The notes under the pieces: generated by a model
The model's database searches: none
What the model saw: only the letters and a program-made list of their open reading frames with translations
Told to the model about the DNA's origin: nothing
Shown here: positions 57,433-64,000 of the stretch, in pieces
How positions within the stretch are numbered: the stretch's first letter is position 1
How the letters are laid out: the number at the start of each line of letters is the position of its first letter
Made by a program: the position numbers and the translations under genes
NCBI RefSeq assembly: GCF_040954645.1
Contig: NC_092803.1
Coordinates: forward strand, 66,684,427 to 66,748,426
Direction: 5' to 3'
Length of the DNA: 64,000 nucleotides
From: Diabrotica undecimpunctata
Taxonomy: Eukaryota; Arthropoda; Insecta; Coleoptera; Chrysomelidae

Positions 57433-57608
57433 CTCTTCTAAGAAGTCCGTCACTGAAAAGTTTGATTCCAAGAATGTAATAATCCCAACTTTATCGTTGG
57501 TTTGATTTAAAGTTACTTCCGAATATTTCAGAGATGTGTGAAGAGTAAAATAAATGTTTTTTGATACAAAAGTATTTAAGTTTTCTTTTGCCATTTTCAG
57601 GTTACTTA
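57433..57608 (-). CDS. IR exon a: amino-terminal domain, part 1
   Basis: This exon has 176 nt. The acceptor is a pyrimidine-rich stretch ending TTTTTCAG at 57609, and the donor is GTAAAT after a GAG codon at 57433. Two bases complete a split codon and 58 codons follow, ending in phase 0. The reading includes GIITFLESNFSVTDFLEE, a soluble alpha/beta-type segment consistent with an IR amino-terminal domain. An in-frame ATG sits five codons in, but the strong acceptor and lack of a signal peptide suggest an upstream exon to the right. No such exon was recognised between 57.6 and 64 kb. The exon joins the next one as DFLEE/ANKIS. Confidence 0.78.
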
Positions 57609-58800
57609 CTGAAAAATAATTATTAATTACATTAATTATTGTATTTCGATATTATCTAGAATAGTATCATATAAAAAATAAAATATTTCTTATATTGAGA
57701 TATAATTATCCACCTTTTCATTTGTTTATTGACTATGCTCTACATGCTCTAAAAAATCAGCGGAACACATTTTTGAGGAACTGTAACTAGTTTTTAAGGG
57801 ACGTTACCAACATCAACTTACGCAAATTTAATAACATATATTTTTACTCAACAAATTTATAAATATCATCGCCCTAGTGTTAAAATATCTATCTATCATA
57901 GGCTATCAAAAATAACATCCAATGAGTATATAAACCAAAGTGAAAAAATACATCAAAAAGACTACCTATACTATAAAAAAAATCTTCTTTCCGTACCATG
58001 CTCATTACTGAATGTTGTCATAATTATTTTATTCACCGCAGTTCTGAAGAGGGACGACGAAGACTGATTAGGTTAGATTCACACACACACCCGTGATGTG
58101 ACCGTAACGGGATTATGCCGTATCAGTACTTTGCTCGCCTGTGACTTGGACTGTTTCACTTCAGGTTTAAACAAGACAGAGGCGTTTAGGGAAGGTTATT
58201 AGAATTATGGCGGTCTTTTCCAACAACTAATTGTTGATGATTGCTGTGATCTTAAACGAAGAAGAACACTAGGTAAACAAACATACACTACAAACAAAAA
58301 ACAAAAGCTTTTGGGTCCATCAATCTTGGATAAGAAAGCAGCAGAAGGGAAATTCTGAACTCTACATAAAGAGTTAATGGATGATGTAGAAAAATTTTTT
58401 CAATATTTTAGAATATGTATCTCAGAATTCGTATATACTGGATTCTGGAAAGAAGCTATCATAACAGTAGAACAGCTTGCTATTTGTTCCATATCCCATT
58501 TTTATATTCCGCGTTCATATACTTCGGATTTGACAAATCAAAAAGAAGCAAATGTTTGCACACCAATTCAATTAATATCTCGTCCTTCATTTTTGAAAAA
58601 TGTAGTCGAGGTGCGGCAGTGAAAAGAAAAATATTGTCAGCGAGAAATCTTTTTATACAGTACGATCACATCGTTAACACTGTCAGTACTACCTTAAGCT
58701 GGTGCCGGGCATATGCGAATTACGCCGTTCATTTTTCCAGAAGAATATTTATATATTTATATATTCCAGAAGAATATATTTACTACTTCGGATTGTTTAT
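57609..58800. other. Unassigned; expected site of the missing IR signal-peptide exon not found
   Basis: I searched the minus strand for a short hydrophobic first exon and found none. Plus-strand frames of 80-130 codons at 58377-58804 have no recognisable motif and overlap each other in two frames. I regard them as chance. Confidence 0.35.
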
Positions 58801-59060
58801 ATAAACGTTGTAATATCCCTTCATTTGTCACTCTGTCAACTCAGCCTATCCATACTAGGTTTCAATACACCCACATTTCTAAAGCTTAAAATTTATTTAA
58901 TAGCGATATAGTAAGCGTCCAGCTTTCAACTCCATACAATAATGTCGAGAAGATGTAACATTTGACTAGTCTTATTTTCTTACTCCGTCCATACAATACT
59001 TTTTTTGTTCGTAAATACACTGCTATGGCCTTTGAAAAAGAACTACTTACTATAAATAGT
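58800..59060 (-). mobile_element. RTE family A fragment
   Basis: Across frameshifts the minus strand reads VRKIRLVKCYIFSTLLYGVE, SWTLTISLLNKF and ALEMWVYRN, the RTE C-terminal segment. It is short and degraded. Confidence 0.6.
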
Positions 59061-59261
59061 GTCTATTAATAGAAACCATAGATGGTAAGAAAAAAAGTTA
59101 ACCAAATGAGGGCCGATATCATATGGAATAGGCACTATAGGTTTATCCAATATGGTGTCGATATAAAATTAAGCGTTAGGATTACCCTAAATGTCAATAA
59201 TATATTGATTTAATTATCTAAATTGATTCACGATTCACTGTCAATGATTCACGAATAAAGG

Positions 59262-59690
59262 TTGGGACACACCTGCCGTGTAACCTTCCAATCATACTCC
59301 GCTTCAAAAAATCTGGTCGGTGCGGGATCGGAAAGGAATGAGCCCACATTTCATGCTCGCTTCCTACTCCTTTCTGATTTTACATTATTCTATATTGTCA
59401 GTCGATCCTGAAAGATACAGGGTGCGTAATGTTGAAATATTTCAACAATCGTGATTCAGCTCTTGTCAACAAAAAAATCATTGCTATAATGATCTACGAT
59501 CAAAATATTGAGTACAAGATGACACGAAGAAGAAGAGTTCATTACACTTTTACCTTACCTGTTGGATGAAGAGACTAAATTTCTCCAATATTTCAGAATA
59601 CCGACGTACACGTTTAATGAGTTGGAGCTTAGATTAAAAAAAAATGTCCAGGCCAGACACATATTTTACAAGAGGTATCTAAGGTAAGAT
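59262..59690 (+). mobile_element. PIF/Harbinger-like 5' end fragment
   Basis: The start (GGTTGGGACACACCTGCCGT) has the G-rich/ACAC look of Harbinger termini. About 260 bp inside, the plus strand reads LLPYLLDEETKFLQYFRIPT followed by YTFNELELRLKKNVQ, similar to the FxxYFRMxxxTFxxLL segment at the start of Harbinger nucleases. The catalytic domain is missing. The identification rests on these two weak signals. Confidence 0.45.
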
Positions 59691-59929
59691 ATAATTATTA
59701 TTTTGTAGGACTGCAAGGAATAAGAATAATGTACAATGTTGGTGGAGAGACGGGTGGGAGTAAGATTGGTCATGTGAAAAATAGGTGCGGTCTGCGGAAT
59801 CAATACGACACCAAATTTCACAGGATTATCATTATGGATGAGGAACTAAATGATATCCCCGAGTACGGGCGCTTCCTAAATGAGGCAGGGGTGAAAGGCA
59901 CAGAAAACACATAATGCAATAAAGGAGAT

Positions 59930-60085
59930 AAGAAAACCGCATGTATCAACTTTGGGTATTAGTGAAATAAGGTGGCCCGGATTTGGCCAATGTAATGTGG
60001 ATAATCATAAAGTATATTATTTAGGAGAAGACAGTAATTATCATCGTAATGATGTCGGATTCACACTCCCAAAGGAGGTTAGCAA
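59930..60085 (+). mobile_element. LINE endonuclease start fragment
   Basis: The plus strand reads IKEIRKPHVSTLGISEIRWP followed by CNVDNHKVYYLGED and DVGFTLPKEVSKC. This is the N-terminal part of an RTE-type AP endonuclease (the catalytic Glu lies in GISEIRW). It is cut off at about 60085. A 61-codon plus-strand frame just upstream (59729-59914) may be leader sequence. Confidence 0.65.
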
Positions 60086-60109
60086 ATGTGCACTATATGC
60101 CAGGTATCT

Positions 60110-60300
60110 GAATGTACTTTTTATGTACTCCAAAGCTGTCCCCCTTTTTTTGTAGTGATTTTAATTCTTCACAACATTCTTTTATCCAGCTTTCTTTTGC
60201 GGTTTAAATCTTGCCCTTATCGTACGTTGCGCGTCCTGGTATTTCTGTTGACTTTAATGTATTTTGCACTGTCTGCGTTGCTCCATTAGATCAAGCTTGC
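60110..60300 (-). mobile_element. LINE fragment, region between endonuclease and RT
   Basis: The minus strand reads LMEQRRQCKNTLKSTEIPGR and, after a stop, ESWIKECCEELKSLQKK. This matches the MMEQRRQAKN...segment of the RTE at 46.3 kb in layout. It is inserted opposite to the flanking plus-strand pieces. Confidence 0.55.
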
Positions 60301-60706
60301 GATTCTTCTATTTTATTCTTTTCTTTTTATTTTACTTGCGATTGCTTCGTCAGCATTGGCTATAGACATTTGTATTGTCTCACAGGTTTCTTGTATGCAA
60401 TTTACTTATATATTTTCCAAGTTTTTGTTGATGTACTTACTTTATGTAGTTCTAAGCTCTTCAACTCTCATTAATTTACTCTATTGTGCTGTTATGTACT
60501 TCCAAATCGAGACAAGGTTAATTTTCTTAGCAATTTCTGGAAAGAGCTATTTTATTTGCACTGAAAACATACGTTATCGAGTATTAAAAAATACCACAGA
60601 TATGTGTCGCCATAAATTATTCCAATAGCCTCATGAATTTAAGTGTAAGATGGAGACTCTAAAAGGTAATAACTTTTTCCCTATTACATCATGTAGGATA
60701 ATAAGA

Positions 60707-61990
60707 TAATAAGAATAAGAGAAAGTGCGAAGACTATAGAATTATAAGCCTTATGAGCCATTTACTTAAAACATTTCTAAAGGTCATCCACAAAAGAATA
60801 TACAAAATGTGAGGAACAACTAATAAGAACACAATTCGGATTTCGTGATGCTCTGGGAACACGGGAGGCCCTTTTTGCTGTACAGGTGCTATTTCAGAGA
60901 TACAGGGATGTGAATTGTGACATATACGTATGCTTTATAGATTACCAGAAGGCATCTGACAGAGTAAAACATGACAAATTAATGACTCTAATGCAAGAAA
61001 TTGGAATTGACAACAAAGATCTTAGAATTATCAGAAACATTTACTACAATCAAACGGCCAAAATCAAAATAGAAGACCAGTTAACTGATAAAATTGCAAT
61101 AGAACGTGGAGTACGACAGAGCTGTATTTTGTCTCCATTGTTGTTCAATATTTATTCTGAATGGGTATTTAAGGAAGCTTTAGACGGTTGTGCGAAAGGA
61201 ATATTAATAAACGGTGAACGGTTGAATAACATTAGATATGCAGATGACACTATAGTTTTTACCGATAATCTGAATGAATTACAGATATTAACAAATCGCA
61301 TAACAGAAGTCAGCAACAGATACGGACTAGCTCTTAACATAAAGAAAACCAAATTTATGACAATTAGTAAAAAACCAATACTAAACGCTCAACTTACAAT
61401 CAACCAACAGAATATCGAAAGAGTCGAGCAATATACATATCTAGGCACCAATTTAAATAGCCAATGGGACCACTCAACAGAAATTAAACAGCGAATAATA
61501 AAAGCAAAAGCAGCATTCGTTAGAATGAGAACCATTTTCAACAGTCGAGACATATCATTAAAAACAAAATGCCGTCTATTGAACTGCTACATATTCACAG
61601 TTCTGCTCTACGGAATGGAAGCATATACACTGACTGTTGCATCTATGAATCGGCTCGAAGCTTTCGAAATGTGGTGTTATAGGCGCATCTTACGTATATC
61701 CTGGGTTGACAGAGTTACTAATGTGGAGGTCCTGCGTAGAATGGGGAAAGAATGTGAAATTCTCATGACCGTCAAAACTAAAAAGTTGGAATATCTAGGA
61801 CATGTAATGAGAAATCAAGAACGTTACGGCCTTCTCCAGCTGATTCTCCAAGGGAAAGTAAATGGTAAGAGAGGACCGGGAAGAAGACGAAGAAGAAGAC
61901 CACTGAACTGTTCCGCGCTGCAATAAACAAAGTAAAGATAGCCGTGATGATCGCCAACATCCGGAACGGATAGGCACTTTAAGAAGAAGA
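60707..61990 (+). mobile_element. RTE family A copy with long open RT frame and 12-bp TSD
   Basis: AGGATAATAAGA copies at 60695-60706 and 61991-62002 flank the insert. A frameshift near 60810 is followed by an open frame of 346 codons (60886-61926): DIYVCFIDYQKASDRVKHDK, ERGVRQSCILSPLLFNIYSE, LNNIRYADDTIVFTDNLNEL, TVLLYGMEAYTL, EAFEMWCYRRILRISWVDRV and KKLEYLGHVMRNQERYGLLQ. The YADD catalytic pair is intact, but usual QGC is QSC. An internal deletion removes the region after RRRRR, and the 3' end is AAGAAGAAGA. It is 5' truncated and cannot move on its own. Confidence 0.92.
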
Positions 61991-62029
61991 AGGATAATAA
62001 GAGATACATTAGGGAAAAACATTTTTAGA

Positions 62030-62180
62030 AATTTTTTACTTGGCCTGAGCAAAGGATTTCCTGGCTGAAAAATCTACGTACACAACAACCACAAATCTTT
62101 TCAGAGCAGCAGTTTGCAAAATACAGGTTGCGATGATGGTCGCCAACATCCGAAACGGATAGGCACTACAAGAAGAAGTA
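62030..62180 (+). mobile_element. RTE family A 3' terminal fragment
   Basis: The plus strand reads RISWLKNLRTQ, then after frameshift CGDDGRQHPKRIG-type noncoding end. The nucleotide end GTCGCCAACATCCGAAACGG, then GGCACTACAAGAAGAAG, is the same as in the other copies. Confidence 0.7.
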
Positions 62181-62234
62181 TTGGTTCTTATTGTGTGTTG
62201 TAAGATAAGGATGTTTGTGAGGGGGTTTGATATA

Positions 62235-62760
62235 ACTTATCATCATCATCATCATAATAGGCTTTACAACTCTGGTGAGCTACGCTTTTCTTTCTCTCTC
62301 CAATTTTACCGGTCTTGTGCAGTTACTGCCAATTGCTCTCTAATTTTTATAGATAGGTCCTTATCCAATCTCCAATCGATCTCTCATTTTTATAGATATG
62401 TCCTTACTTTATCCTTTTAATTTTTTCTTGGGCTACAAATTGACGTTCTACTATTGAGCCCTTCCCAAAATATGGCATTGAGGAGTCTTCTATTACTCGA
62501 TCTTGGTACATGTCCCACTCATCTTATTCGGTTTGCTTAATGAAGCATTTTGCTATGTATTCATCCTCATAGAGTGTCTGGTGTTCCTGATTATGCCTTC
62601 TTCTCAATTTCCTTATTGTCTCGTCTCGACAAGGTTCAAAAATAGTCAGTAGTATCTTCTGTTCCAACACCAGTAATGTCTCGCTTCCATACGTCATTGT
62701 GGGGTGAGTTGTGATTTTATATAACTCATCATCATTAAAAGTATCAAATTCCATTTTAAA
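62235..62760 (-). mobile_element. LINE 3' fragment, (GAT)n tail
   Basis: It starts ATCATCATCATCATCAT on the plus strand. The minus-strand frame at 62754-62524 reads MEFDTFNDDELYKITTHPTM, TYGSETLLVLEQKILLTIFE and RRRHNQEHQTLYED, the LINE C-terminal 'MTYGSETW' region. Stops elsewhere. Confidence 0.6.
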
Positions 62761-62969
62761 TCACCATTTTTTTACATGAATGAGGTCTTGTATTGCTCCA
62801 ACTTAAGTTGAAATTAAGTTGATGAGTGGTGTATTTCATTTATAGTTGGATACTTTGATTATTTTATTATCACTACCACTTTACCACTGTGTGCTGTGGT
62901 AGTAAAAAATATTATTATTATTTTTACTGCCCAAAATTAATGATAACGTCTCACTGACTCTGTGGTAAG

Positions 62970-64000
62970 GGCATCAACTTCATCATCATTATCAATCAGA
63001 CAATCGCGACCACTGCAGAACATGCGACTCCTTCAGTTCTTTCCAATATTTTTTACACTGGATCGCTTGTAACCAGTTTTTCACTACTCTTTTTAGGTCA
63101 TCGCGTTGGACCATTTAGTCGGTGGTCGTCCTCGGCCACCACGTCCTTGTTTTATAGTTTTTTGGCCTCCTATCCATGATTCGTTTTGGCCATCATTCAC
63201 TTTGTGTTCTAGCCGTGTACCCTGCTCAGTTCTACATAAGCGTCGAGATTTTTTCGATGACGTCTTGAACTCCTGATTTTTGCCTGATTTGTTGGTTTGT
63301 TTTTTGGTTTCGAAAGCTCACGTCCAGAATTGCACGTTTCATGGCTCGTTGTGTAACTCTGAGTGTATTAGCCAATTTTTGCGATAGTGTTAGTTGCTCT
63401 GTAACTGCATATGTCGCTCTGATGAGACCTAATGAGGTTGAAATACGTATAAGCGGCTTGCGGATGGTATGCATCGAAATTAAATCTAATATCGTCTTTC
63501 TGTTCCCTTTAATTTAGTTTTTTGTATTCTTATTTGTTTACCTTTTCTGTTTCACTAAAGTTTCATCATATTTTCATTAAAACTATTGTACCTTTTCGGT
63601 TTTGGTGTCACTCTACTTGCAAAATTTGAATTGTGTGTTTTTGACCGAGTTTGTTGTTAATTTGTTGTGATCGATGATACTTTAGGATTATTACTCTGTA
63701 AAGTTTCGGTTATATTTTTATATATGCTTCTGGCTGCTTTGATGGATACCAAACTATGCGTTTGTAACTTTGTATCAGGTTTGCACTTTTTTTTGTAAGT
63801 TTATCGTTACTCTGTATCTTACTGATCTGTAATCGCTTCCTACTGACAGTTTATTGAATAAAGTTACATCTTAAACATTTTCTTTTTTGTCTGTTATTAT
63901 ATAATCATATTTACTTTTTGTTTCTTTCGTCTAGACTAACCCACGTCCATTTCCTATTCTCTTTCTTCTTATAAAAAGTGCCCTGAGGGGGAGCCTTATA
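62970..64000 (-). mobile_element. LINE family D copy running off the right edge
   Basis: From the right edge on the minus strand: endonuclease end (WTWVSLDERN; YDYIITDKKE; VTLFNKLSVGSDYRSVR), then after a deletion a C-terminal open part with GLIRATYAVTEQLTL and TQRAMKRAILDVSFRNQ. The endonuclease wording matches the 26-kb copy. It is internally deleted. Confidence 0.7.

Larger units (their letters stand above)
2533..57608 (-). other. Ionotropic receptor gene (IR75/IR64-type), seven exons, both ends missing
   Basis: This is the only convincing host gene. Seven minus-strand exons with AG acceptors and GT donors join in compatible phases (0, 0, 1, 2, 2, 1, 0) to about 450 codons. The order matches antennal ionotropic receptors: amino-terminal domain, S1, first membrane helix, a pore loop ending SQQG, second helix, start of S2. 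IRs are variant glutamate receptors forming ligand-gated cation channels in sensory dendrites, and IR75-type members usually detect acids or amines with the co-receptor IR8a. IR75/IR64 is favoured by the QQG pore ending and the retained amino-terminal domain, but orthology was not tested. The remainder of S2 and the last helix are absent, as is any signal-peptide exon. Six introns total about 54 kb. No exon has an internal stop, which argues for a live gene. Confidence 0.88.

Noticed and set aside
58377..58804. Two overlapping plus-strand frames of 81 and 129 codons as a gene
   Set aside because: Neither has a recognisable motif, they share the same DNA in different frames, and LINE debris starts at 58.8 kb.

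Overview
This window looks like AT-rich nuclear DNA of an insect, most likely a beetle, although other insects are not excluded. The evidence is an insect antennal ionotropic receptor (IR) split into small exons by long introns, a eukaryotic tRNA-Asp-like sequence, and a dense nested set of arthropod transposable elements. I see no prokaryotic operon, phage or CRISPR structure.

The one convincing host gene is an IR on the minus strand, of the IR75/IR64 type. Seven exons can be assembled in order with matching splice phases: 57608-57433, 55275-55114, 21809-21596, 13702-13510, 11094-10927, 5553-5324 and 2741-2533. Together they give about 450 codons: amino-terminal domain, S1 half of the ligand-binding domain, first membrane helix, pore, second helix and the start of S2. 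The signal-peptide exon (right) and the rest of S2 plus the last helix (left) were not found and probably lie outside the window. The introns are about 2.6, 5.4, 2.4, 7.9, 33.3 and 2.2 kb and are mostly repeats.

Layout: 0.5-2 kb LINE with a SINE inserted; 2.5-5.6 kb two IR exons; 5.6-9.2 kb noncoding with minisatellites; 9.2-9.8 kb gypsy integrase and DD41D mariner pieces; 11.3-13.2 kb two large imperfect palindromes; 13.9-16.2 kb RTE-like LINE with a target-site duplication; 16.6-19.3 kb LINEs with a solo LTR; 19.4-21.5 kb an unclassified DNA transposon with about 700-bp inverted repeats; 22-24.6 kb RTE, Penelope-like and MITE; 26-33 kb several LINE families; 34.2-38 kb a LINE carrying a DD41D mariner, then a gypsy fragment; 40-42.2 kb LINE; 42.2-46.7 kb a Tc1-like transposon split by a chimeric retrotransposon; 46.7-50.1 kb a piggyBac split by a Crypton; 50.8-55 kb Helitron and LINE pieces; 55.3-56.4 kb an inverted-repeat element carrying the tRNA-Asp-like sequence; 56.5-64 kb more LINEs and a Harbinger fragment.

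Nearly all mobile-element reading frames are broken by stops, frameshifts or later insertions. The only sequence that appears to be under coding constraint is the receptor. Three observations stand out: a LINE/RTE chimera flanked by one perfect 11-bp target-site duplication, which suggests template switching; the tRNA-Asp-like sequence enclosed by terminal inverted repeats; and the unclassified long-TIR element with a 7-bp target-site duplication.
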